Assembly: GCA_020747015.1 (NCBI GenBank)
Contig: JAGTJM010000001.1
Location: 124,001-188,000 of the forward strand
Reading direction: 5' to 3'
Source: Pyrenochaeta sp. MPI-SDFR-AT-0127
Lineage: Eukaryota > Ascomycota > Dothideomycetes > Pleosporales > Cucurbitariaceae
Length of the DNA stretch: 64,000 nt
Below, in pieces: positions 48,098 through 58,482 of this stretch. Numbering within the stretch: position 1 is the stretch's first letter; each line of letters starts with the position of its first letter. The notes under the pieces are model-generated. The model had not been told where the DNA came from and did no database searches. It saw nothing but the letters and a program-made list of their open reading frames with translations. A program made the position numbers and the translations under genes.

Positions 48098-48408
48098 CGC
48101 GCCTATCGACAGCAACACGCTGTTTTGTGGTGGTAATGGCCTGCTATGTTGCAGCGCCCAGGATTGCTCAAGATTGTCAGCGCGGCCCTTGACGTTGAAT
48201 TCACGGGTATATCTCGGCAATTCTTCCCCACCACCCCTCCCGGCCCTCCCTTCACACCACCGCAGTAGTGCATGTAGTGCGGCCAGAGCTCCTTGCACTG
48301 TTCTTCAACAGTCCTTTCATGTACCTTCTACTAGCACCGCGTCCCAATTGCTCATCAGGTTTCTCATTTATATTTCGCCATCGCTTATTTGTACGACATC
48401 TTGCAGCT
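48098..48408. promoter_or_regulatory. Divergent promoter between the WD40 and PPAT genes
   Basis: 311 bp separate the minus ATG at 48097 from the plus ATG at 48409. The plus frame of the PPAT gene is open back to 48268 but reads as leader. There is no clear TATA box, and pyrimidine-rich runs occur near 48225-48260. Confidence 0.45.
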
Positions 48409-49641
48409 ATGACACCATCACGCAAGCACCGTGCCCTATTGCTGCTGCCACCTGCGCCGTCACCACCGTCATATGCAGCACTTAAGGCGGCCTATCATTC
48501 ACCGCTGTCCACCGTACTCAGAGAACTGGCCAGACCTCTTCACAGGGCGCAGGAACCCGCACTGCTGGAAATTGCATTGCCGTGTCCGCACCTGTATGGC
48601 CGTCTTAATACGCCAAGGGGGCCGCTCTACGCAACTACGCAACAACTGGTAGCTGACTTGTACAAACTTATCACCATCACTGCCGCCAAAGAGGCGATCG
48701 ATACTGAGGATGCAGAAGGGGTCGATGCTCGCATTGTACTCGTAGCCTATCCACGAGACGGACAGCTGAGGACCCCTCCACCAGATTCAACTCCAGAGCA
48801 GGAACTGCAGGGCCCCGCTATCGACATCTACACACTTGCTCAATCTCCTAGATCATGGGATGTCATCTATTCTGTTCAAAGTGAAGAAGGCGAAAGTATT
48901 TCCAAAAGGTTCCTCTCCTTCTCAAAGGCTCCAAGAAGCGTGTCACAAGTTCGGGGTGGCATCGTGCAGGTGGAAAAGCCTGCCGCGGATACCGTACCGT
49001 CCGAAGCTTCAACTGACTCTGTGAATCACTTTGCTGTTGCAGTGGGTGGAACCTTTGATCATCTTCATATTGGTCACAAATTGCTACTTACCATGTTTGC
49101 ATTCATGCTTGGGAGGAGACAAGTTTCCGCCGCCGCCTTGACTTTAAGCACTCTTACTGTCGGAATCACTGGCGATGCTTTGCTTCAGAACAAGAAGTAT
49201 GCGGAGTATCTCGAGAGTTGGAAACACCGCCAGGAATCTGTACACGAGTTTCTTTCATCTCTCGTCTATTTTGGGGCCTCTAATGATGAACGAATTCAGA
49301 TCCAGGAGGTAAACGACCCAGGGCCAAATGGGCATGCTGTTCACGTTAGCTATCCTTCCGGCCTTACCATCAGATACGTCGAGATCTGGGATCCTTTCGG
49401 ACCTACTATTACTGATAAGGACATCTCTGCATTGGTTCTCTCGCTCGAAACAAGAAGTGGGGGCGCTGCCGTGAACAACAAGCGCAAGGAGCAAGGATGG
49501 GATCCCCTGGAGGTCTTTGAGGTGGCAGTGCTTGATGCCAGCGAAGAAGACAACGTGGACGAGACGTTCCAGAGTAAGCTGAGCAGCACAGAAATCCGTC
49601 GGAAGCGAAGTGAGCGCATTCAGGCAAGGGCCAAGGCGTGA
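48409..49641 (+). CDS. CAB4: Phosphopantetheine adenylyltransferase (CoA biosynthesis, Cab4-like)
   Basis: Transfers AMP from ATP to 4'-phosphopantetheine, giving dephospho-CoA, the penultimate step of CoA synthesis. Intronless, 410 residues. The first 210 residues form a poorly conserved extension, as in yeast Cab4. The nucleotidyltransferase domain starts with FAVAVGGTFDHLHIGHKLLL, holding the TxxHxGH-type site, and continues with LTVGITGDALLQNKKYAEYL and IRYVEIWDPFGPTI. It closes with KLSSTEIRRKR, the ISSTxIR signature. The ATG at 48409 was chosen as the first Met of the compact protein; an in-frame codon upstream at 48268 has only leader-like sequence. It is eukaryotic monofunctional PPAT, without a fused dephospho-CoA kinase P-loop. 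Confidence 0.93.
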   Translation: MTPSRKHRALLLLPPAPSPPSYAALKAAYHSPLSTVLRELARPLHRAQEPALLEIALPCPHLYGRLNTPRGPLYATTQQLVADLYKLITITAAKEAIDTEDAEGVDARIVLVAYPRDGQLRTPPPDSTPEQELQGPAIDIYTLAQSPRSWDVIYSVQSEEGESISKRFLSFSKAPRSVSQVRGGIVQVEKPAADTVPSEASTDSVNHFAVAVGGTFDHLHIGHKLLLTMFAFMLGRRQVSAAALTLSTLTVGITGDALLQNKKYAEYLESWKHRQESVHEFLSSLVYFGASNDERIQIQEVNDPGPNGHAVHVSYPSGLTIRYVEIWDPFGPTITDKDISALVLSLETRSGGAAVNNKRKEQGWDPLEVFEVAVLDASEEDNVDETFQSKLSSTEIRRKRSERIQARAKA

Positions 49642-51055
49642 CGGACGTTGGGTGGAAATTAGATGGCATTGGTGTTTTCTTTTGCTAGATGATATGAAAC
49701 AATGCGTGGACGGGTACAATCTAGTAGAGTTGTCGTCGACATAGAAGTCGACAGCTCGAAGGATATGCAGGAGGTCGTTTTGGATCCACATTTGTACCAC
49801 GATCCACGACGGGCTGTACGACGTAGCCACACGACAGCGCAGGTCCGCATGATGTAACCTAAGGTAAGTAGTGAGGCTTGAAGACTAGTTATACATGTAC
49901 ATGAGGCGGGTGGCACTTCTCCAAACGGCTATCGACAGCACGGCCTGGTATGCATTGAACCATTGATGTTTGCGAGTCTACTCGTGGACTTTGCTGCATG
50001 CGCACCTTTTCCCGTGGCAGGACTTCGTATGGGTGACATGGGGTGCGGGGATGAGCGACAGTGAGACCGATAGTCGGGCGACGACATGATTGTTATATGC
50101 AGACAATTAGTGACAACGCAGCCGTCTCCACCCGTCCCATGCACGGGAGCAGATGCCAGTGCGGCCCGTCGCGCTTCAAAGCATATATCACTCTGCCGAC
50201 ACACGCCTCGATACATGTTTCAGCCCTTTTTGAGGCTCTTGTGGCCTGTGTCGTCACTAGACGCTCCTCTTCGAGCCATGGTCATTACGCTACTCGATGA
50301 GCACGGCAGTGGTATGATCCGGGCGACGCTTCATGAGGCGGCCGATTGGCGTCTGCAAGCGCGTCAGATGCATGCTGTGTTGGCAACGCATCCAGGCCAT
50401 GCAGCAGAGTTTGATTCGAAGATGTCGGTCGCATGTGGAGGCCAGCGAGTGCGCCTCGAATCATCGTGCCGCACGGGGCCCCACCCTGAAGGCCTTGCAG
50501 CAGCCCTAAGCAACGAATCGATTGTTTTGGCTCGGGAGGAGCCATGTTCCCGTCTTTCCACGGGGTGCTGGAAGCGGGCAACCACGTCAAATTCCAATCA
50601 TGTGATCTGCTACGCCCAGAGCAGGCTAGCGCGCGGTGTTGTCATTGGCCTCGGCCGGGGTAGGCAGGCACTAGCGGACCGGGTTGCACACGCTTGGTTG
50701 CGTACAAGTGTGCAGGTCTGCGTGTCCGTCCAGTCGTCCTTCACAACTCTTCAGCAACGCTGAGCTGACTGCTGGCGAAGAGGTCATGCTCCCTTTGGTT
50801 CCCCGACTGTGCCCCTCTGGCTGCTCTCCATCTCCAATCCCGCAGAGCATCGCCCTCAGACAACACCACGTGGGCACTTGACTCCACCCTGCCGCTGTCG
50901 CTATCGTACTACTTCCCGCCACACCTGCACCCACCCCGTGCCGGCCCGAACCCTTTGTCTAGACTATATATCCACTGTGCGGTCCGCTCTCCTGTCGCTG
51001 AAGCGAGTTTGGCCAAGCATCCAACTTTTGCAGCCATCCATGATCTCATCTAGCC
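49642..51055. other. Intergenic with one long but unsupported open frame
   Basis: A 225-codon plus frame (50086-50763) and antisense frames overlap here. They have no motifs, Arg/Ala/Ser-heavy composition and no neighbouring exons, so they are not called. The right end is the F-box gene promoter, C-rich near 50880-50950. Confidence 0.45.
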
Positions 51056-52666
51056 ATGGGTATCCTCAATCTCGCCGATGAGCTTCTTCGCATCATTCTC
51101 GAGCATATTGCTTCAGAGCCAGAGAAGCTCATTAGTCTCGAGCGCCGCGCCTATCTTTCCCAGGAGAGCTTCAAGGCCCCTCCTCCCTTGGAGCCAGATC
51201 AGGCGCAGACCATAGCCGCCTTTCGACTCACGTGCAGAAAGTTTTCTGACCTTGGTGTCATCCATCAGTTCTCCCGCGTAACAACGAGATTCTCAAGGAG
51301 AGGCCTTAAGCGACTGGAAAGAATTGCCAGTCAGCCCCACATCGCTGCGCGTGTGAAGAAGTTTAGTTATATGGTTCCATACTTTTACGTTGAAGGTCAC
51401 TGCCCGCTTCTATGGAATGCACTTGTATCATGTGTGACTGACTTGATATTAGGGCGAGAACGCGTGCAGGAGCTCCTTCGCATGCGACCGGAGAGTCTCG
51501 ATCCCCTTGATGTCACCCATTTTCAGCAGAAAGTGAACGAACAAAAGGATATTGTAAGAACACGAGAAGACGCTCGGGTCCTCAATCTAGCCATTTTGGC
51601 ATTCACTTCGCTTCAGCACGTTCAAATTCTACGAGTACAGGATCGTGAGGATGGCAGGCTGATCTCGTACATCCGCGATCACCATGAACTGAACCACTTG
51701 GTAGAATTAAAGTGGCCGCCCGCATGTCTCCACAGCACAAAGACCATTGGAGCAGCACTTCTCGAGTCCAGGTCGCCCTGCTCACGGTTTTCATCGCCTA
51801 TGCTCAGCCCACAGAGCGTCCTCGGCGCTGCGAGCAATCCGCCTACCACATTAAGCGTTCTTGCCGAGCGTTTGACATGTCTAGAGCTGCATTTTGACGA
51901 CGGCACGGATCTCGACGTACGGATGCGGCAGCTTTCTTCTCTTTCCAAAGCCATTTTTACTGCAGCTAAAAACATTGAGGCACTACATCTGGGCTTTCCT
52001 TCACATCGACCCTTATCCTTAAAACTTGAGGAACTGTTTCATAGCGTCAAATGGGATAAGCTGCAAGCTTTTGGTATCCAAGCGTGGCGTCTCGATGCAG
52101 ACGAGATAATCAGTCTGGCTAGTAGACATCGAGAGACCCTACGCGGCTTGAGGCTTCGCGATGTGCTTTTAAAGGACGGCAGTCGATGGAAGGACGTCTT
52201 GTCTTTTTTACGAGACGATATGACAAGATTAGATTGGGTGAGCCTGCGGAGAATCGATTACGCGCAGCACTTTGATGAGCAATGGACCCTGGGCGCAGAA
52301 GTCCCAGATGACCCTCTCATGGGTAGCGACAGCAGTGACGAGAGCGAGGACTGGGACCGGTACGAGGACGAACTAGACGAAGCATTAGACGACGCCTTGG
52401 ATACTGCCGATGACGCTGACGGTAGCGATGGCTCAGTCGCCGGTTCGGATTCTGATGCAGATACAGACGAGCCAGAACAGGGAGGAATACTGCATTTCCC
52501 GCCCTTGTCACCAGCTACACCTGCCTCGGTACCGTGGTGCAACTGCAATGGTCATATGGACAGTGTGGACGTGCTTGGAGATGACGGAGTCATGGTCACC
52601 AATCAACAGCGCAAATTTTGGGAGAAATGGGTTGTGAGGAAAATCTGCATCGATGGTCACAAGTGA
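51056..52666 (+). CDS. F-box-like protein with acidic tract
   Basis: Intronless, 536 residues. The N-terminus (NLADELLRIILEHIASEP) and the later RLTCRKFSDLGVIHQFSRV match the fungal F-box pattern of helix, variable insert and helix. F-box proteins choose substrates for SCF ubiquitin ligases. The middle is an irregular leucine-rich repeat-like region (LHLGFPSHRPLSLKLEELF; LRGLRLRDVLLKDGSRW). Residues about 421-480 are a Ser/Asp/Glu-rich tract, and the C-terminus returns to ordered sequence (FWEKWVVRKICIDGHK). The ATG at 51056 is directly followed by the F-box. The target is unknown. Confidence 0.75.
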   Translation: MGILNLADELLRIILEHIASEPEKLISLERRAYLSQESFKAPPPLEPDQAQTIAAFRLTCRKFSDLGVIHQFSRVTTRFSRRGLKRLERIASQPHIAARVKKFSYMVPYFYVEGHCPLLWNALVSCVTDLILGRERVQELLRMRPESLDPLDVTHFQQKVNEQKDIVRTREDARVLNLAILAFTSLQHVQILRVQDREDGRLISYIRDHHELNHLVELKWPPACLHSTKTIGAALLESRSPCSRFSSPMLSPQSVLGAASNPPTTLSVLAERLTCLELHFDDGTDLDVRMRQLSSLSKAIFTAAKNIEALHLGFPSHRPLSLKLEELFHSVKWDKLQAFGIQAWRLDADEIISLASRHRETLRGLRLRDVLLKDGSRWKDVLSFLRDDMTRLDWVSLRRIDYAQHFDEQWTLGAEVPDDPLMGSDSSDESEDWDRYEDELDEALDDALDTADDADGSDGSVAGSDSDADTDEPEQGGILHFPPLSPATPASVPWCNCNGHMDSVDVLGDDGVMVTNQQRKFWEKWVVRKICIDGHK

Positions 52667-54131
52667 GGACTTCTTCACACCTTCAAGCTTGTCACATGAG
52701 AATACGGATAGCCTCATCCTTGACGATGCCCCGCGATTGGAAGTCGCTCACTGCAACGATGCACTCAATATACCATCAAGCTGGGATATAGCTCGATTGT
52801 CGGCAGGTTTGGTTTGTCGGGTCACGCTGCGCATACCGTATCCGGCTTATATTGCCCCCACTTCATCTATGCGTGTCCGCAGCAAAATGACATTACTCCC
52901 GAGCGCTTATGCAACCCATCGACCAGTTCACATGAAAAGGAACGAACGACAACCGCGCCGCTTACTTACATGTCCCGCCCGCGCCGCTTGTGGACATCCC
53001 GCACTTGTTGGTGGCGTCGCTTTATACGACAGTGTCGAATTTTTTCTGACCAATCAATGTCTTTGTTCTGTTTTACAGTTTGCGCATTTTACACCCATTA
53101 ACAGTTCATGTCCGACAATTGCGAAGCATCTCACGGCGCTTATAAACGCAAACCTGTATAACGCATCGCTTCGATAAGCATGTCTCTACGACAGCCAAGC
53201 ATACCTGGGCCAAAAAGTATTTATTTTATTTCCTTGCTTTGGACTTTAATTATGAAACTACGAAATGATGAACGTAACGCAGCGTGGGAGGTTGTCTGCA
53301 CATTTCTCACTTTCTCATAGACATCCTTATTTCTCCCCTTTAGCCTGTACTCACTTTATGAGGATGAGGCAACACGATACGCCTGGCAACAATAAATCGC
53401 TCTCTTGCTACCTATGTAGATATCACTATCTTAACATAAGGTCTTGTTATCTCGTTTAGCAGTCCTTTCGTTTAAAATTATGTGAATTACCTTATGAATT
53501 ATTTAATGATAGGACTAGATAACTGTCAAGACGTGGAGCGGTGGGACTGCGTTCATTGCTCTTCCTTATCTTCTACCCTTAGATGAATTATTAAGTGCTT
53601 AATGTTAACTATTGTGTGACCTCATGAGTGTGAGGATGTCAAATTAATGATAGTACTTTAGTGGAACTTTAATGTGTGCTCAGTAGCTATTAGTGATCCT
53701 TTAGCCTGGCCTCTGCCCACACTCTACACATCCCGTCACCCTTCGTACTATATATGCCCGCCTTTTAAGGTTTTGGCTTAAGTTTGTGATTTGAACTAGG
53801 TGTTTGGCGTCGCTTGACCTACGCTGAACTGAGTTGTAAGGTGTGAGAGCAGCTAGCCTTTCACCTTATTTTTATGATATTACGCTCGCGCGTCACTGCT
53901 TCGATGCCCTTCTATATTCTTCTTAGAGCGTGACGGTGACGCGTCGCGAATAGTTTGGGACGCGTCAACCTTACTACCACTTAGACACGCTTTGGACGTT
54001 CCCGTTGACACCAGCCGTACAACTACTCCACCTGTACCAGTACTCCAGCCGATCCGTTGCCCTCGACTCACGACACCCATCTCTCTGCCAAATCAGTATC
54101 TCTGTCTTCAATCGCTGTCAGAGTAGCCACG
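52667..54131. other. Gene-free stretch ending in an AT-rich tract
   Basis: From about 53200 to 53870 the base composition becomes clearly richer in A and T than nearby DNA, with short TTAA/AATT-containing runs and no coherent coding frames. ACGCGTC occurs twice near 53939-53966. No terminal inverted repeats or target-site duplications were found by eye. Confidence 0.5.
53200..53870. other. AT-rich non-coding tract
   Basis: This differs in composition from both flanks. It may be an old transposon relic or point-mutated repeat, but nothing in it is recognisable. It borders the gene at 54132, which also has accessory character. Confidence 0.45.
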
Positions 54132-56599
54132 ATGGCAAGTGTTACTGGCGAATGGCGGCAGATCGATACTGGGGTTATGGTATGGATGCCAACTGCGAAT
54201 GATGGGACGCAAGAGCCCATTTCTAGGTTAAGCATGCACACAGATGAAGCGCAAGGTAAGTTACTCTCGATTGGGACTACTTGATACGGCTTTCAAATGG
54301 GTGCTGACAGCTTGATAGACTGCTTTGAAAGCAACAGCGACCGCAGGGAGCGACACTTGGTGTTGCCTTCGATCGTGGGTGTCTTCGAGCATTCCGAACA
54401 GAAAGAGCGTATAAACTCGAAATTTGGTGCCTTATCGAGTACACTTACTGCGGACTCTTGGGAGGGAGTCCCTGCTCTGAGTGCCTCGCCCATCTTAACA
54501 CCATCAACCATTTCCACTGGCAGCTACTCATCCGCCCCCAACCTCTACGACCAACTGAGATTATTTGCTTCTCTTTCTTCAGACAAGCCTACAGCACCAA
54601 CTGTAAGCCCACCTACTTCACCAAGCCACGCTTCACCAAATTACGCTTCACTAGATTTTGATTCCTCAGATTACGATTCTAGCAGAACAGACTTTTTGCT
54701 TACACGCACCCCTTGTCCAGTTCGAGGCAAACTAGGACCTTCCCCTCATGAACAATCGAGAAGTCATTTCTCAAGAACCACAAGAGCACAGTCTGTTTGT
54801 AGAATCCTCAACTTCGGTGTTCAAAAGGACAAAGTTATTAAGCGGACTCCACCAAGACCTATGAAAATGGTGTTGCCCGAGTACTCCGCCTCACATCGGT
54901 ATAGGCAGCTCATTCATCTTTTCCATGTAATACACATGCTAACTTTAAATATCTAGATGGAAAGCCCACGAGCGCGAATTCCTTTGCGTTGTCTGGCGTT
55001 GGTACAGACGAGACCCAATCAGTTTTGCCAAAATTTTCAACGCAGCCTTTAAGCTCACTCTATCGACAAGAAAGGTCTGCGCCCAGTTTGAGAGTCATAT
55101 CAGACTCTATGGAGGTCGAGCGTTAGTCGAACAGCCTTGATTCAGGCAATCTCAGCTAACATCTCAAACAGATTTCCCATGTACAACGATGTCTTTTTAA
55201 TTCCCTTCGAGGACCCAAACGGCCGATATAGTGACCTTCGTAACTTCATAGAGGGGACAGCTCGAGACCTTAATGTTGAATTACATCGACTAGAAGAAGA
55301 ACAGACGTCTCCCGCCGGCAAGGCGGCTAAGGCGAAGTCACGTCTAACCCGCAAATATTACAGAGCACTCGTCAAAAACGCCTACCAACGGCAAAAGTCG
55401 CAAGCTACAAAGACACTAGTAAAACAAAGACCGCCACTGCGCAGTCAACCTCGGGAGAATCAATATTTGGGGGGTATTTCATTAAGAGTTAGAGATAGCT
55501 GGGACGAAGAGCTCTTAACAGACGTCGAGGATTATAGTATGCCTGCTGTTAGCTCCGTTGGCCCCTCCCTTCGCCCCTTCCTTCTCCGTCCATACAGCAC
55601 GCCTTGTATTGCTTTCCGCTGCTGGGACCAGAATAGCCGAACAGTATTTACAGAGGACGGAGGGTTCGTAAGTGAGGCGCACACTTTATGGCGAGGACAC
55701 TACTTGAAGCCATTCATATTCGAGGGAGAAGGGAAGCAGGCACTTCTTTTCCTAGCTAACCTGCATCTTTGCATGCAAGGAGGCAGCTCCTCGAGCTTCG
55801 TCTCCATATCAACTAGCTTGCTGGTAAAATTCTTTTCTTTGTTAATATAAGGAAGATTTGTGGTACTAACTCTGTGATAGCAAGTCTTAGTAAAGGCTTC
55901 TACTATGGTTGAGCCGAGAATTGCGGTGATCGCACTCGACCACCCAGCACTATGCGAGCCAAACAAGACATTAGAAGCGGCGGAGATCCTAAAAGTTGCT
56001 TAAGAAAGATGGGCAAGCGTGGTGGGCCCGGTATAGAGGTCACGCTGAGCGACTTGTATGGGCTAATCTTCCACGAGCATCTATTCTTTATTACTTTTCG
56101 CTAGCACATCTTCAGGAGCTGTCTAATAGCAACCCAGTCTGTGAGTCGCTTCTAGGCCTTGACGAGTTCCAGCCGGGGCGGAGAACGCTTTCCGTCTCAG
56201 CCAGGTTGCGAGAGAAGAACACGGTCCTCTCCACATCTACGGCACGCGCTATGGGCAGTATTGCCAGAACTTTCGGCTTCGCAATGGCTGGGGTCAAGCT
56301 TGTTCATATTCAGGATTTTATTGCTCGGCTTTGCGATGGCTGGCAGATCACCGACGGCTCGGTGAGCGACCATATCAAGAGTGTTGCAGCAAATGCTTTC
56401 GCTGTAACACTAGGGTCGGTCACGCATCCTTTAAAAGATGTCATGTGCGCTTGTAAGTGTCCCCACACGAATTGCATCTGATGCCTGCGCTAAACTCATT
56501 TCCTTTTCGGTAGTCATCGATGGATTTCAGCAAGGAACTGATACCATAGCTTACTACTCAAAGCGTCGATCCGGAACGGGTCGGATGCGTAGCACGTAA
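54132..56599 (+). CDS. DUF7587 / ADP-ribosyltransferase-fold-like protein with helical module, one frameshift
   Basis: Exons 54132-54255, 54319-54898, 54957-55121, 55172-55823, 55881-56452 and 56514-56599 join across five GT-AG introns of 50-63 nt. Residues 1-230 are Ser/Thr/Pro-rich. About 234-295 is a compact helical module (WKAHEREFLCVVWRWYRRDP ... FESHIRLYGGRAF) resembling SANT-like modules. A basic linker follows. From about 430 the C-terminal domain has CIAFRCWDQ (Arg about 439), FVSISTSLL (Ser-Thr-Ser about 503-505) and GHAERLVWANLP (Glu about 563), the order of an Arg / S-T-S / Glu ADP-ribosyltransferase core. This is an inference; enzymatic activity is unproven. In exon 5 the run AAAA at 55991-55994 has one base too many, which would stop the protein at TAA after about 545 residues. 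Corrected length is about 725. Confidence 0.65.
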
Positions 56600-57111
56600 T
56601 GATGTACGTAACCTTCTGTGACTAAAATTCATGTTTAGTGGGTTGAATGGTTGTTGAGTGAAAGGAATAGACCTTGGAGTAATGTAATAGGTGGTGTATA
56701 TATTATGAGTAGTGGAAGCGGGAGACTTTTGTATTTGAGTTGTTGTAGAGGAAGACGGTCGCATATCGCGGCGAGTTTAGTGGTGATTGTGATTCGAATA
56801 CTACACTAAGTATAGAATAAAGCATACGGCCAGAAGCAAACGGGCACCCAAATAGCTTGAATCATGAACGAAGATATGCTATTTTGTGCAGATTGTAAAT
56901 AATCTAGCTATAGAAGCGCACGCCTATTATCAAACTATTCAAACTATTCAAACTACTCACTACTAGATCAATGAATCAGGAGTAACTTCCCCATCACACC
57001 ACCATCACCATTTGCTGCTATTCCACTCGTCCCCCCTGCTAGTCCCGCTGACTTTGACAGACATAATATGATATAGTTTCAAAGACTGCAAGCCTAGTAT
57101 AACAAACCCAT
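56600..57111. other. Intergenic between convergent genes
   Basis: The 3' regions of the gene ending at 56599 and of the minus-strand membrane protein ending at 57112. It contains a short 9-bp tandem repeat at 56931-56957. Confidence 0.5.
56931..56957. repeat. Short tandem repeat, 9-bp unit
   Basis: CAAACTATT twice followed by CAAACTACT, in the 3' flank of the gene ending at 56599. Confidence 0.7.
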
Positions 57112-57675
57112 TCACATTTCCCAATACCCCAATTCTCTCCAAGGCTCCGCCAGATAATCCAGCGAGGGCCTCCGAGTAATTCTTCGTCCATGCATTGTAT
57201 TCAAGTCCTCTCGGAAAGGAACAGGACTATGAAAACGACGTCGAGGTTCCAAGCGACGTAGCGGCTCAAAGTCTACCATACTGCGCGGGCCTAGCAGCGG
57301 GGTCTGGCTGGGTGTAAGGTCTGCGAGTGGGAACTCGCCAGGTGCGACATCCCCGAATATGCTGCGACTAGGGGAAGGAGAGCGCGATGATGAGCGTGAA
57401 GAGTACGACGGCGCGGAAGAGAGGCGCGTTTGGTGATCACTCCGCCTTGCGCGTACATTGGCTGTCACTGTTTGGATATGGTTGCTGTGGATTTCGGTGA
57501 TGTGTATAAGACGGTCGATTGTGTCTACAAGGAGGATGACTTGTGCTTCGAGATTTTGAACGCGCGTGCTGGTCTGGCGTTGAGCTCGGAATAAAGCTGT
57601 GAGGACGAGTAATGCTAGGATGGTGAGAGAAGGGAATACACTAATGAGGATAACGGGAAGAGTAATGTTAGACAT
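57112..57675 (-). CDS. Small single-pass membrane protein, unknown function
   Basis: Intronless, 187 residues, not recognised. Residues about 5-28 form one hydrophobic helix (LPVILISVFPSLTILALLVL), with no cleavage-like site after it, so it may be a membrane anchor. Residues 30-75 look like a coiled coil (VQNLEAQVILLVDTIDRLI). The rest is Ser/Arg/Pro-rich and basic. The start at 57675 is the first ATG and precedes the helix directly. It is probably a real gene given the sharp change from helix to disordered tail, but there is no homologue to name. Confidence 0.5.
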   Translation of the reverse strand: MSNITLPVILISVFPSLTILALLVLTALFRAQRQTSTRVQNLEAQVILLVDTIDRLIHITEIHSNHIQTVTANVRARRSDHQTRLSSAPSYSSRSSSRSPSPSRSIFGDVAPGEFPLADLTPSQTPLLGPRSMVDFEPLRRLEPRRRFHSPVPFREDLNTMHGRRITRRPSLDYLAEPWRELGYWEM

Positions 57676-57966
57676 AATTTAAGACTTAGGAGGAACACTG
57701 GTTGGTGGCAAATGTTCTTATAGGATAAGGTTTGTAGCTTCTTTGCCCAGTATTGTTATGTTTTAGTACTTGTTCAGGACATGGTCGCAATTGAATTATA
57801 CATCTGTGAAGTGTGTCACAATCTATATCACAGGGGGGGCTTGAAGGTCTTGTAGATATTGGCCATGTCATGAAAGATGTCTTCAATTGTTTGTAGTCTT
57901 CAAAGGTATATACAGAATTCGCCAACATTACATATTACATGTCTGTCACAGATGTACTATACATAT

Positions 57967-58482
57967 CTACTGGATGACAATGGTGACCTCGCTGACCTGG
58001 TTGCAAACAAAGTCGTTGGGTCCGTTTCCGCCAGCACGGCAGTAGGTGGGAACGCTGCCCTGGCCCCACTTTCCGGCACTGTTGTTCCTGTTAGAGTTTG
58101 CTTGGATACGAATCACTTGGAGTACTTACAAAGGTGAAGTCTGGTGGTAGACAGCGATGCCAGCCTCAGATCCACCGTTGGGGTCCTCGACGACACCGAA
58201 GCGGTAGTCAGACTCGCCGCAGGTTACGACTTCTGAAGGGATGGTGGGGACGGCGCCAATCTCGCAGGAGATGCCGGTGGCGTTGTTGCCAGAGAGCTTG
58301 AATGAGACGTTCTGGATGCCCTCATTCTTGCGGACGTAGTAGTCGGTGATGTCGATGTTCTCATAGCTCGCTGGGTCAGCAGGCTCGCCGCAGTGTGCCG
58401 GGTTGGGGCAGTCGGTGGTTTGAGCCGTGGGTGCTGCGAGAGCGACAGCGAAGAGTGCGGAAGCGACTGTGATGAACTGCAT
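57967..58482 (-). CDS. Alt a 1-like (AA1-like) small secreted protein
   Basis: Exons 58130-58482 and 57967-58087 on the minus strand, intron 42 nt, 157 residues. The signal peptide is MQFITVASALFAVALAAP. The mature part follows the AA1-like beta-barrel pattern: ITDYYVRKNEG, VSFKLSGNNATGISCEIG, VTCGESDYRFGVVED, then after the splice VPTYCRAGGNGPNDFVC and VSEVTIVIQ. Cys positions (CPNPAHC; SCEIG; TCGE; TYCRAGG; FVCNQ) agree with the family. The family is named for the Alternaria allergen Alt a 1; members are secreted and several interact with plant defence proteins, but nothing here proves such a role. The splice is supported by restoration of the YCRAGGNGP motif. Confidence 0.88.

Noticed and set aside
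50086..50763. 225-codon plus-strand open frame
   Set aside because: It has no motif, no signal or membrane pattern and no exon partners. Antisense frames of similar length overlap it, and GC-rich DNA gives such frames by chance.
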